Positions 13,801 to 26,147 of a stretch of DNA of 64,000 nt are shown in pieces; the first letter of the stretch is position 1; each line of letters starts with the position of its first letter. The notes beneath the pieces were generated by a model. The model was given only the letters and a program-made list of their open reading frames with translations, was not told the DNA's origin and did no database searches. Source of the DNA: Heterostelium album PN500 (lineage: Eukaryota; Evosea; Eumycetozoa; Acytosteliales; Acytosteliaceae); the NCBI RefSeq assembly GCF_000004825.1, contig NW_008805070.1:558001-622000 (forward strand), read 5' to 3'. The position numbers and the translations under genes were made by a program.

Positions 13801-16800
13801 CACTGAACCAAATCAAATCAAACAATGTACAAACAACTAATGGATATCTGGCATACAATGATATGCCATGGTTGGATGATCTCTCTGGAAAACTTGCTCA
13901 ATCACTCACCGGTGATGTCAATAAATACAACTCACTTGGAAAGGGTATCCTGGTTTCTCAGTCGAAATTCAACATTAGCTATGCACCCGGTTTCCATATT
14001 AAACATTCACTGGAAGGATTTCCAGTTCCACTTGGTAGTACCGGTGCTATAAAGACACCCTCTAGTTATCCTGACGGAACTTGGTTCCCCAACGACTATC
14101 ATCTCAGACCAACAGAATCGCCGGATCTTTCATTCGGTCATTCATTCCTCTGTCATAGCTTTGTTGATGCAACAGAGATTATCAATGCTATTGTCGCGAT
14201 GAAGCCATTCACCTATGCAAGTAACAGATTCACTGCCAATTCAAACATGTTCACACCAATGTTCCAATCAACAGCTGCGGTGATTCCACCTTTCCGTTCT
14301 AGCAGCTGGCTCACCAACACTGCATTCTTATCATCGGCATTCCAACAAGATATTTTCACACCAGTTGGATTATCGCCACTTCTCATAACAATGCCTGCTA
14401 ATTTCAAACTACCAATTGCAGCCACTGCAATTACAGAGACTAAATTACCATCGGATTTCGTCAGCCAACATAATATCCCAATGCAGATCTCTCAATGGCG
14501 AGCCAGTAGAGATCATAGTCATATTGGATTCAACGACACTCATCTCTGTCTCGGTGACTACTCTGCCAAGACAACAATAGGTGGTGGTATGGCTGTATGC
14601 ATTAAGCAAACTGTTCTAAGTGACTTTTTCATTACATCGATCTTCAAATATCAGCAAACCAATTGCACAACCGTAGATTGCTCCAATCAGATTCAAAATC
14701 AATTCTACATCACTATCAAATCGAAATTGCTTATGGATAGTACCTATGCATCTGCAGGTAGCCCTCTTTCCAGCCATTTAGATTCATTACCAAATCCTCT
14801 ACTTTCCAATACAAAGATAGTTGTTTCCAATATTGGTTGCAGTGGTCCATTGTGTCCACTTCAACAAACCAATGGACAAGTAGTCACCACCGATTCCGTA
14901 GGTCTATTCTCATTCCGTGGTAGCTATACTCCATCTTTCCGAATGCAATTGGAGACCAACGATAGTTCTATCGTAGTAATTCAACAGAATTCAGGTCAAG
15001 TTCTCTCATTCCCAATCGTCGATATCACAGCTGCCTACAAACCACAAACCACCAATATAACTGAAAATAATATTATCTTTATCTTCAAGTTACTGCAACT
15101 GGCCAGACAGGTAGTTGGAGAGTATAGAAATGTTAGTTATGTTGTGAGTGTCAATGGAAATACAGCAATTCTCAATCAACGCTCCAATATCCCAATTGGT
15201 TTGCAATCGCTCAATGTAGACACCGTTTTCCGTGCAATAAGTTACGATCTACTCTTACAGCTAAACAATGGTTACCAAGCCGTTGGTCTTCCAAATATCT
15301 ATCAATTTGACAGCTTCACAGACTCTACATCCTCTGCAACTCTTGGTGGTTTGACCAACTTTTTAGCAATGAAACTCAGACAATTGACTTTGCCACAACT
15401 ACCAACAAGCATTGTACAAACCCTCATCGATGCAAATGGACAACCAATTAACATGGAGTTATTCACAACTTCAAGAATGACTAGAAAGAATGCAGTATAC
15501 AGTCAAGGTTGGATTACAGCTTATCTTTGGGATTTGATTGATGAAGAGAACGATGACTATGTTGATACCAATCTTAGAAAGCCACCTCACTATGATAGTA
15601 ATCGTGGAAGTGAAATTGAATTCTCCACAATCATAAACAATACTATCAATAGTCAAGCAGCAAATAGCGATATTATTTCATTTAGTAAATCGTTGTTTGA
15701 ACAGATCCCCACATATAATCCACTTATTGTTCCACACGCCAATTCAATCATGACATATAACAATATATTCCAGTGTCAATATTGTAGAAATAGTAATCCT
15801 TCGAGCGTCATTGACTCATCCAACTTTGTGCAAACACTTCTTTCCTTTGGAGTTTGCCAATCAACTATTGACTCAATGGAAATTCCGCCAATTGAAGAGG
15901 TAGAGAAGTTTGCATCTTTCTGGATTTCATCGTTGGAGCAACCGACCAATTGGCTAACAAATCGTGGTATTCAATTGGTTTACGGTAGTCAAGCGTTTGC
16001 CTCGGCATATAATAATTCCATTATCTTGGAATCATTGTTACAGGTTGTCGATACAACTCTCTGTGAGTTTGGAATTGAGAAAGGTTATCCTGTCACTCCA
16101 AAGGGATTCGAAATCTTGACAAGAGTTCTCCAGAGTCAAATCAACCTTGCTCAACAAAGAATTCAATACAATCAGGTGGAAACCTACTTTGTTCTATTCT
16201 CACAAGCCACCGGTACCGGCTTGACAATTGTCACCTACAGAAACTATCTTTGTGGATTCGCTATAACTAGCCAAGCCGATTTCGAAAGTGGCCAAGTTCT
16301 TTCACTCTGTCCAAGTGGTCCTATTGTAACTTCGATCAGTGGTGTCACCGGTCCAACTCATGCCAATAACAAGATTACATTGGTCGGTCGAAAACTATCG
16401 GAACCAGGTGTACAAGTTAAAGTTGGAGACAAACTGTGTACTGTTGACACTGCTTCTGACCAACAATTAATATGTGTAGTTGGTCAAGGTGTTGGAGTAT
16501 TACCTATTAGCTATTCAAATACAATTAGCAATTTACCAACTGAAACCCCATTGAAACAATATCAATTCACCTATAATCAACCGGTTTTCAGCTCCATTGT
16601 TAAACCGACTCCAATTGTATCGACTGTTGGTGATACCATCACTTTACTTGGACAAAACTTTGGATTCACTAATCGAGATACCAGGTTATTGGTTGACAGA
16701 ATTCCAATGGATATCCAAAGTTTCATATATGACGCTGCGAATGGCGTTGAAGGTTTAGTTTTCAGGTCGAATGGAACAGGTATCAATAAGCTTATCAATG

Positions 16801-19800
16801 TAGCAGTTGGTAATCAATCCACTGATTTTTCTGAGGATTTTGCCATCTCTTACAAAGCACCGACAGTCACTGGCATCTCTGTCAACAGCTCACCAACACC
16901 TGGTGGAGGAATTATGACTGTCACTGGTACTTCTTTTGGTGACCTCATTTTTGATCCAATGGAGGTTTTCGTTGGTTCTGAGGCATGTACCGATACAACA
17001 AAGATCGACGATAACACTGCCATATGTACGATTCCAGCGCATTGGGGTATCAACCAAGTCGGTGTGATAGTAGATGGACAGGTTTACTATGATGGGCCAA
17101 CATTTACCTATCCACCTCCGGTCATCTTCCAAGTGATCCAACCAAATGTAACTGCCAACACATCGGTTCAAACAGAGTTCTGGGTTGTTGGTTCCGATCT
17201 TGGTCCACTCGGAGGTACCGATTTCAACATGACACTTTTCTCTAGTGTCACAGTGCAATGTGAAGCTGATTACGATTGCAACTACCAACAGACTTACGAA
17301 GACGAAAATGGAAATGCAATCCCAGTTCCAACCGATCCCTATCACAGCGGATATTTCGATCCATTTGTTATGATGAATGAATCCTATCGTTCAACCGTCA
17401 ACTTTGACTGTTTACTATGTACTTTGTATCCAGGTATAGGATTTAATATTCCAGTGAATCTTTCCTATGCTTATTATTCATCAAATATTGTTAGTAATGT
17501 TTCATTCAACAGACCGACCATCTTGAACGTATCGGTGGTTGGTAGTAGTACAGATGGTGGCCAACCAATCAGCATTACAGGTTACGATTTCGTTCCAAAT
17601 GAACTTAATTTCACGCTTGAAACGATTGATTTCTTTACTCCAAATCCGTTGTACTCCACACTTGAAGGACCTCTCAGCTACAGTAATGCAAGCATTGGAA
17701 ACTATCCAATGAGCAACATTATATTTACAAACTCTACGTTGGTAAACGCCATTATTCCACCTGGAATTGGTTGTAATCTATCGGTATCACTATTTATTGG
17801 TGGACAAGATGCACCACAATCATTCTTATTCTCCTATAATGCTCCTACAATCAACAGCTTTACAAAATCCAATACCGATGGTCGCTCCATCACTATTGAA
17901 GGTTCAAACTTTGTGCCTGAAAATGTTGAACCTCTAAATTCGAATATCACGATCAACAACAAACCGTGTACTGAAATCGAATGGGCTAGCTCATTGCAGA
18001 TCGTTTGCAAAGCACCAGCTGGAATTGGTGCTGAAAATCCATTGATATTGTTTGTAGGTAATCAATCAGCTACCATCCAATTCAGCTATAATGAACCACT
18101 ACTTGATAATATCAAGTATGAAGGTGACTCTGAGGGTGGAGAGTTTATCACAATCGTTGGTGAAAACTTTATCCCTGCTGAATTCGTCAATGAAATCAAT
18201 CAGAAACCACAAGATTCCAATAACTCTGTTTCAATCGATGGAGTCAATTGTATGACCGTTGAGTGGATTGACTTTGATAAAGTTAAATGCCAAATTCCAT
18301 CTGGAACTGGCAAGAATTTGGATATCAAGGTTATTGTTGGATCACAAAACTCAGTTATAAATCAATTATTTGATTATACAGATGATGACAGCAGTAGCAG
18401 TAGTAGTAGCAGTGAAAACAGTCATGAGGATACCACTACCACTACCACCACCTCGACCTCTACATCGTCAACCTCAACCACCTCCACATCTTCAACTTCT
18501 ACAACCTCTGACTCAAGTACAACTTCAACTTCTACAACCTCTGACTCAAGTACAACTTCAACTTCATCAACCACATCAACTTCTTCTCAAGCTACTACTG
18601 GTACTACTGGTACTACTTCTGGACTTACCACTGGATCAACAACTGGTGCAACTACTGGTGCGTCAAGTACAACAGGTGCACTCGAGGAAATCATTAGTCA
18701 AGAAATCTATCTCTTGGAGATTGAGGAAATCAATTGGGAAGTCATTCCAAAGATCAGAGTAAAGGTTATCATCAAAACAACTATTGGACCAATAATAAGA
18801 AAACCTGTTTTCACAGGTCCCACGATCTTAACATTGGAGCCACCACCTGGATTCATTTTCCCAGTTACTGACTTCCAATGGATTAAATTCTATCGAGTAA
18901 CAATCATTAGTTGGGAACTATGGCAAACCAAAATCATTTCAAGATTCTCATTCAACTTTGGATTTAAACTTGCTGAGTGGAAAGAGTTGGCTTTGTGACT
19001 TTGAAAGCGAAACCGAAGATGAAAGACCAGGTGAAAACGATCCAGACCCTCAGTTCCCAGCATGGATGAACGTAACACCAGGAAGCACACCACCACCACC
19101 ACCAGCCCTACTCTTTGAAACAAAGATCACTGGTAAACTCTATGATGATAGAAACTACAATGGAGTATTTGACGATGGTGATATTCAACTGAACATTGAT
19201 GGTCTGGAAATCGGATTGATCTCTGATGATAACACCACCTACACCCAAGCAACTATTAATGATGATGGTACCTATGAAATTAAGACAACAAGACAATTAG
19301 GTTACTATGCTATCATGGTTACTTCTTCACCCAACTTTGGTGTCAACTACTTCCTCCCACAAACCAGATTCCACAGTCCATTCACCTTTGAAGGTTGGGA
19401 GCAAGATATTCCTGTATTTAGAAAATGTATGTTGTTTTAAATATAATTTGATTACTTTTTGAAAACATTACTAATAATCTAATTATTTTTAGCACCAAAT
19501 GGATGTATTGGAACAGTATCAACTCCATCTAAAGATGTTAGACTTCAATATGGTCAATTTAATTTGGTCAACTTTGATATCTATCCATATGAAAATGTTA
19601 CTACAAATTTCCCACCCTATTGTCAAGTCACATTAAGTCAATCAGTTTTATCCATTAAATATAGTATGTTATTTATATTTTCCCAAAAAAAAACTACAAC
19701 TTGACTTACTAACCAACCATCTCACATTATATAGAAACAAATCTCAATCTCGCATTATTTAATGATATCAATTTGGATGGAAACAGTTCAAGTACGATTT

Positions 19801-22800
19801 TGTCACAAATCAAATATGATGTTATTTCGACAGTGGAAGGAAATCTCCTTCAGAGAGCATTCACTTATCCAGCAGATAACCAAATTGACTTACCATCCAC
19901 CTCACGTATTGTTTTTGATAAGTTGATATCAATGGTACCAATCATTGACAACTATCTGGTCACAGTTGAAAATCCAAACATTATCTCTACCATTAATGAA
20001 TCGATTGGTTTTATAGTACCCACACCATCAAAGATAATCACATTCGTCAGCTCTGACACCTCGGAAATCCTATCTTTGACCTACGCTAAATTCACTTCCA
20101 GCTTCTTTGCCAATATCGGTTGGAATCATTCGTTACTCTCCTTTAGTGTCGGTGACAATCAAACTGTTATCTACTCAAATGGACAAGATGTTCGTATATT
20201 CGATAGCTCTCCATATGAATATTCTGTTTCATCAATTGTATACGGAAACATTGAAATTGTCAATCCAAGTAAGTTTTATATAAATGATTTTTAAATTTGG
20301 CTACATTAACTAATAACTACTTCAAACATTATAGATTTGTTCCCTCAGTTTGTACCAAACAACGGATTAAACTTGACAATTACCAACGATTATCCATTTG
20401 GAACTCCAACCTATTCAATTGACGGAGTTCAAATCGTATGTGTTGTAGCATCACAAGGAAATCTCCTTGAATGTACTATTCCAGAATGGACTAGCGGTTC
20501 TCTTACAAAACAAATCACATCCACTTGGAACAGTAATAATCTCTTTGATTATTATACCATAACCTACTTGGAGCCAACCACTACCACCGGAACAACAACT
20601 ACTACATCTGAGACAACTTTATCCAGCACAACTGAATCATCAACTACAAGCTCCACAACAGGTGGATCAACAACTACCACTACTGACCCATCCACAACCG
20701 AACAGTCCACTACTGGTACTACTGATCAGATAACTACCACTACTACCACTACTGGAACTACTGGAACTACTGATCAAATAACAACTACTACCACTACAAC
20801 AGCTGAACCGATAACTACCGGACCATCTACAACTGGAACTACTGATCAGATAACTACTACGACCACTACTAGTAGCACTACAACAGCTGAACCAATAACT
20901 ACTGGACAATCCACTACTACCTCTACTGGATCCACCACAGGTGGTAATCCGACAGTTGGTCATTTAAGTGGATATATATTCGATGATGCAAATCTCAACA
21001 ATTTCTTTGATTCTGGTGAATCTGCTCTATCCAATATATCCGTTCAAATTGTTGGTCCATCTGTAAATATCATTGTGAATACAAATACAAGTGGACTCTT
21101 TGATTTGGAGATCTCCAGTACTGGTTTATATAGCATAAAGGTAATTTCAACTTCTTACTTTATGCCTGAACAAGTGATGAAAGTTTCAATTGCCAATATT
21201 GAGGATTACCAAGTAAACGTCACCGTATTTAGTAAATCGGGATATGGATGTCTTGGAACCATTAGAAATTCTTTCAATAAGAAACTTTCAGTACAATATG
21301 GCGCCATAGATTTATCACTCTTCAACTATCAATCTACCTCTTTGTACGACACCTACTCGCTCCCATCCAACTGCTATGCACAAAAGAATGGATCTATACT
21401 CACAGTTCAATATAAATCGAATATAAATCTTCAGTTGTATATCGACGAAAACTTCAATGGAATGTTAGATGCCACCGAAAATTCAACCTATCCGACCAAC
21501 GTCACGCTTATCATGGAATCGACCAATGATGGTATCAACATCAGTCGTACCTATCCAATTGAACAGCTACCATTGAATCTAACTGTTAATGTACCAAATA
21601 ATAGCACAATCAGAATTTTGGCTCAAGACGATGTCGCCAATATCACCACCATTTACAATACCAAATACTATATTATTGCCAAACCAAACACAATCTCCAA
21701 TTTAACTGACAACTTTGGATTCTTAACTGCCAACCCCAACAATACCATCTCGATTTCAAACAATAGCTCATTATCCATATCTCTTCCTTATGGAAAGTTC
21801 AACTGGACATTCTTTGAGAATATTGATTGGAATAATTCTTTAGTTTCCATTGATCCAAGTCCTGATCAATTAGTGATTGTTTCGTCAATCACTGAAAGAT
21901 TAAATATTACACATAACAACCAATCTACAGTACTATCAAATTTCAACATTACGTATATTGAAATTGTTTATTTAGGTATGTTTATAACCAAAATATAAAT
22001 ATGAATAATAATTTTATTATACTAACTAATTACTATTATATTTAGATTTGTTTACAAATATATCAACTGTTCCTATCAATGGAGGAATCATTCAGTTAAA
22101 GAATATATATTGGAGTGGAGTCATTACACCTGTGCTGTCTATAGGAGGAATAACTCTTAACTGCTCGCTTCTAAATGAAACTACTTCATTTGTGAATTGC
22201 AGCGTACCACCTTATACAAGTGGACCATATAGCATACCAATTGATATTGTTTGGAATGGAATGATTCTTTTCTCAAATGGCACTATTAACTATGAAGTAC
22301 CGGTTACAACTAGTTCATCCACAACCTCAAGCGGAATTGCAACAACCTCTACTGCTGATACTACAACAACAACTAGTGCTACAACATCTAGTGGACTAGC
22401 AACAACAGAATCACTTACTACCACAACAACCTCTGATGTTACAACCTCCACCAGTGTTGATACAACTACAGGTGCTACAACCTCCAGTGGAATTGCAACA
22501 ACAAATCCATCTACTACCACAACGACCTCTGATGGTACAACAGCCTCTACAACTGTTGATACAACAACAAGTGCTACAACAGATTCATCTACTACTACCA
22601 CTACCTCAGATTCTACAACAGCCTCCACCACTGTTGATACAACAACTATTGCTACAACATCTACCGGAATTACCTCTGATGCTGCGACAACTTCTGGAGG
22701 AATTACAACCTCCATTGGACAACCAACGACATCAACACCAACCACCGATACTACTTCCGATAGTGCAACAACATCTAGTGGAACTGAATCTGCAACTACA

Positions 22801-22821
22801 GGAAATCCTAACTTTACATAA
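10227..22821 (+). CDS. Giant secreted IPT/TIG-repeat protein with embedded DNase II-like domain and SdrD-B-like modules
   Basis: One gene read as eight exons: 10227..10302, 10513..10794, 10905..11162, 11266..19426, 19493..19663, 19735..20268, 20335..21975, 22046..22821, all introns in phase 1; about 3,965 residues. Order: signal peptide (residues 1-25); about ten IPT/TIG repeats, each opening like TPVITSISPSY; a DNase II-like domain (about residues 1000-1330; WFARKLP, KHSLEGFP, RDHSH, LGDY, GGGMAVC); a region with GWITAYLWDLID that I cannot assign firmly; about seven more TIG repeats; a Ser/Thr-rich linker (18380-18680); then two homologous modules, each with an SdrD-B-like domain (KLYDDRNYNGVFDDGD; YIFDDANLNNFFDSGE), separated by Thr-rich stalks. 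I see no C-terminal membrane segment or GPI tail, so secretion into the matrix or prey space is likely. The frame shifts by one base near 18981-18983 (an A3 run); dropping one A restores all downstream phases. An adhesion or digestion role is inferred. Confidence 0.85.
10801..10830. repeat. (AT)n microsatellite in intron 2 of the giant gene
   Basis: A run of about 15 AT dinucleotides directly after the GTATGT donor of the intron at 10795-10904. It is the sort of tract that varies in length between isolates. Confidence 0.85.
13648..14640 (+). other. DNase II-like domain within the giant protein
   Basis: About 325 residues starting SCLSPSGAAVSWWFARKLP, which parallels the start of animal DNase II (Cys, Gly, then V-x-WF and K-LP). 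Further parallels in the same order: YLYFDSQSS, LAYNDMPW, GKGILV, KHSLEGFPVP (14001-14030, the family HS-x-P-x-FP segment), GHSFLCHSF, RDHSH (14508-14522, the family DHSK), THLCLGDY, and GGGMAVCI (the family GGGTLC). Order and spacing match a whole domain. The second catalytic motif reads H-x-H where animal DNase II has H-x-K, so activity is uncertain. Confidence 0.72.
19117..20580 (+). repeat. Tandem module 1: SdrD-B-like domain, Cys module and TIG-like end
   Basis: Module 1 runs GKLYDDRNYNGVFDDGD, then CIGT, YGQFNLVNF, NLNLALFND, FFANIGWNHSLLSF and IEIVNP, followed by an intron and LFPQFVPNNG and ITSTWNSNN, ending in a Thr-rich stalk. Module 2 (20955-22310) repeats this order with GYIFDDANLNNFFDSGE, CLGT, YGAIDLSLF, NINLQLYID, FFENIDWNNSLVSI and IEIVYL, then the intron. 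The terminal intron falls at the same place and phase in both. Confidence 0.8.
20955..22310 (+). repeat. Tandem module 2, homologous to module 1
   Basis: Second copy of the module described at 19117-20580. It carries the shared phase-1 intron (21976-22045, matching 20269-20334 in module 1). It lacks the introns that module 1 has before CIGT (19427-19492) and before the NLNLALFND strand (19664-19734), so introns were gained or lost after duplication. A Thr/Ser stalk and the stop codon follow. Confidence 0.8.
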
Positions 22822-22896
22822 ACTATTTAAATAAATTATTACAATATTTCTTGCTCAGAGCAACTAACCCAAATAAAAGAAACATGTAATATTATT

Positions 22897-24044
22897 CTAT
22901 GATTTTCTTTTTTTATTTTTTTTATTTTTATTTTCATTTTGTTGATTTTCTTCGGTATTATACATAGTGTTGGTTGTTGTTGTCGTGGTTGTTGTAGTTG
23001 TGCCTGTTGGAGGAGACAACGTCTCACCAGATTCAGTATTCTCATTGGTGTTGATTTCTTGAGTAGATTTTCTTTTTCTTTTAGGTGTAGTATCTGTTTG
23101 AGAATTTGGAGAAGTAGGAATATTCATAGCGGTAGTCTCACCAGGTTTATAATATGAATATTGATGTACATAATCTGAGATGTTTGTAGATGGAGAGTTT
23201 GATCTTGTTGAACGAGTTCTTGATGCCTTTGGTTTTTTTTCTTTTTTGAAGAAATCCATTTCATAATGGGTCATCTTCAGGTCTTGTTGACTCTTTGACT
23301 TGGCGCTGGTTGAGGATTCTTTTTTAAATTTTTTAAAACTATTTCGAATAGCCAGTTGGTAGTGGCGCGGAATTCGAATAGTATCGGTACATTCTGGATC
23401 CGGCAGAAATATTTGGTTATTGGGATTTTCATTGGGCTCGACCTCTGAAACTCCTTGGTAGGGCTCTTTCATCTCACTAAGTTTCTCGACTCTATCTGAA
23501 ACTGTTACTTTCTCTGGGAACAGGTGCGGAGTTGTCAGCTCTCTCATGCTAGCAACATAGTCAAAAACCATATCCTTTTCTCTTTTGTTTACACAATAAG
23601 AGACAGACATACCTCTATCCGTAACCTTTCCATTCCCAGATATTTCCCAGAGTGGTACTGCTGGATTATCACATGTTCTAGTCCATCCTTCACCTATCTT
23701 TTTTTTTTTAATTAAAACGACATGAATAGTTTCAAAATCTAAAAATAAAATTTTGTTAAAATAAAAGTGTAAACTATTAAATAAAAAACTATTAAAAAAA
23801 AAAACTATTGGTGATTACCATTTTCTGTAACCTGGTTTAATTCATTATCAAAACAAACCACTTTTACTTTGAGTCGAGATTTGAAATTGATAGAAACACC
23901 AACTAATGCTGCGGGCAAAAAAGTATCTTGACTTAGAGCATCTAAGATAAAAAAGAAGGATCTTGGGATTGGTGTTGCTGAATTGACCCAAGACATAATT
24001 AAATCGGTCAACCTACGTTGCTCTTCCTCTGTCAACAATCTCAT
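22897..24044 (-). CDS. Conserved-looking dictyostelid protein of unknown function, low-complexity tail
   Basis: Exons 24044..23819 and 23738..22897 (226 + 842 nt = 356 codons, 355 residues). The start is MRLLTEEEQRRLTDLIMSWV at the first ATG. The N-terminal 170 residues look folded: alternating hydrophobic stretches (RSFFFILDALS, INFKSRLKVKVVCFD), a Trp-containing segment after the intron, and SYCVNKREKDMVFDYVASMR. The C-terminal half is disordered, with Lys/Arg/Ser/Thr/Asn-rich stretches (KKEKKPKASRTRSTRSN, PKRKRKS) that could serve as nuclear localisation signals. A Thr run and KNKKNKKRKS end the protein. I do not recognise the family. The gene is convergent with the giant gene, with only 75 bp between the stop codons. 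Confidence 0.8.
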
Positions 24045-25297
24045 TTTTTAAAAAAATAAATATAGAAAAAAAACTAAAAACCTAGGTACATTATTTTTTA
24101 ATGCTTTGATTATAGTTGTGTAGATGATATAATATACAATTTACAGATCAAAAAGAAAAAAAGAAAAAAACTAAATAAATAAGTTGATACCTATTGAATT
24201 GGATGATGTATTTTTTGATTTCGAGCACTACATTATTGATTATGAAATTAAGGTGTTTATATACTGATTATCATTAGTATTAAATTACACCACTTCTAAT
24301 TGTCGTATCAAGAATGGATGGTTGATCAATAAAATTCTTTTCACAATTTATTGATAGTGGTTTGTATCACCCTCCCTTTAAAATCGGAGAAACTCATTGA
24401 TGTTAATAGTAAATGCTTTTACTATTTAATGATATCAATATTCTGTTTGTGAGGCAAACATTTAGCAATTGATGTAAAATCCAACACCACTATTTAAAAG
24501 AGGTAACTTCAAAGATAAAAATCTTGAAAGGGTGTATTAGTGAAAATTAGGGGGACTATCTTCCACTAAAAAAAAAATAGTGATGGGTAAAAAATGAAAA
24601 ATTTGTATGTGAAGATGGTTGAGAATCAAAAAATTAATTCTATTGGTAAATAAAATCATATTTGGAATAAAATAATCTCTAAATTAATGTGGTATCAATT
24701 TACTTATACTCTTTTTTATCTTTCAAATATAAATTTTCTGTGTGATGTGTAATGAGTGTTTGTTTAAATATGTTCTCAATATCAAAATTCAAATCCTTTT
24801 TCGTTTTGGTTATTTATTGTATAAATGATTTGATTCTGATATACCATAGAAAGGAAGAAATCCCAATAATAAATTCTCCTACTACTGTCAATATTTCAGA
24901 AACATTGTTAAATCAATAAAATAAAGAAAATCAAAAGAAATTAGTTTACATTCTGATGCATAGAGAAATTAATCAATCCAATAAAAATAGTTTGAACTTA
25001 TAGTTTGAATTTCTGTTCAAATTGTGTTTGTGTCAATTTTTCCATTAGTTTAATAAGAATTCGTTAAATTAATAGAGAAAATCACTTTTGATAAACTTTA
25101 TCAAATAGTTTTATTTTATTCTATTTTGATTTTAATACTAAATGGTATGAGTTTTGGAATCATTTAAAACAATGATATTTTATTTATTTATTAGCGGTTG
25201 TTAACTCATCTTATAATGGTATAACTTGATTTTAAATGAAAAAAAAAATATTTACACCTAATAATTTCTGTTATGATCGGAAAACAATTGTACATAT
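24045..25297. other. 1.25-kb intergenic region
   Basis: AT-rich non-coding DNA between the start of the unknown gene and the stop of the thioredoxin-like gene, both on the minus strand. It must hold the promoter of the former. No open frame, RNA gene or repeat that I can support. Confidence 0.6.
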
Positions 25298-26147
25298 TTA
25301 GGCAATCTTCATAAACTTTGATTTCTTTGTCAATCTCTTCTTGATCATTAATCCACATGCTGTAACCATACCTCCGAGTACACAATATAATAATTTAGAA
25401 TCCTGAAAAGAAATTAACAAATTAATAATTTTAAAAAAGAAAACTATTTAAAAACATAATAATTACCTTCCAATCAGATGGATCAATCCAACTTTGTCCC
25501 ATACTCTTTGGAATGTTATAGTTGTTATTGCTGCTTGGTGGGTTGTTTTGTGGAGCTTCTGGTGCTTTTGGTGGCTTTGGCTTCTCATCCTCATGGTGAT
25601 CGTGTGGTTCATTTGGTGCGTTCATAATTCTTTGCTCGGGAGTCAAATCTGGAGTAATTAGATTTGGGAAATCAACTGGAGTTACTTGCTGATAACCATA
25701 TTGCAAGAAATGAATCACAGCTGGAATGGTTCTTTCTCCACCATATTCATATAGCTTTCCATCAAATAATCTATAATTGAAATGCAACATTGGTTAATAA
25801 AAAATCTATATGCAATTAATAATTAATAATTACAATTTAATGGTTGGGTATGCGACTACACCGAATCTATGTAGCATAGCTGGGTCGGATATACAATCTA
25901 CTCTAGCGAAATTAATGTGACCTTTGAGAAGAGTAGCTAGTTCGTTGAAAATTGGCTCGAATGCTTTGCTGTGTTTACACCATGGCGCATAGAAACATAA
26001 CATCCAAATACCTTTACTTAAATATTGGTCGATATTATTACTTTGTAAATCATGGATGACTGGAGCTGTTGCAGAGTCATGGGCAGATATATGAATCGAG
26101 AGAATAGTAATAACCAACACCAAAGTTAATATTAATTTATATCCCAT
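25298..26147 (-). CDS. Thioredoxin-related transmembrane (TMX/PDI-like) protein with CxxS site
   Basis: Exons 26147..25834, 25770..25467 and 25402..25298; 240 residues. A signal peptide (MGYKLILTLVLVITILSIHI) leads to one thioredoxin fold: WMLCFYAPWCKHSKAFEP, then INFARVDC, the cis-Pro region VVAYPTIKL and LFDGKLYEYGGERT. A Pro/Asn-rich linker follows (HDHHEDEKPKPPKAP), then one membrane span near the C-terminus (LLYCVLGGMVTACGLMI) and a basic tail (KKRLTKKSK). The layout is that of an ER-membrane TMX protein, with the active site in the lumen. The active site is CKHS: the second cysteine of CxxC is serine, so a full dithiol oxidase cycle is not expected. A chaperone or trapping (mixed disulfide) role is more likely. 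Confidence 0.88.

Noticed and set aside
15475-15560. GWITAYLWDLIDEENDD, resembling the region after the active site of some secreted gluzincin peptidases
   Set aside because: No HExxH motif was found nearby, so a peptidase domain cannot be supported.
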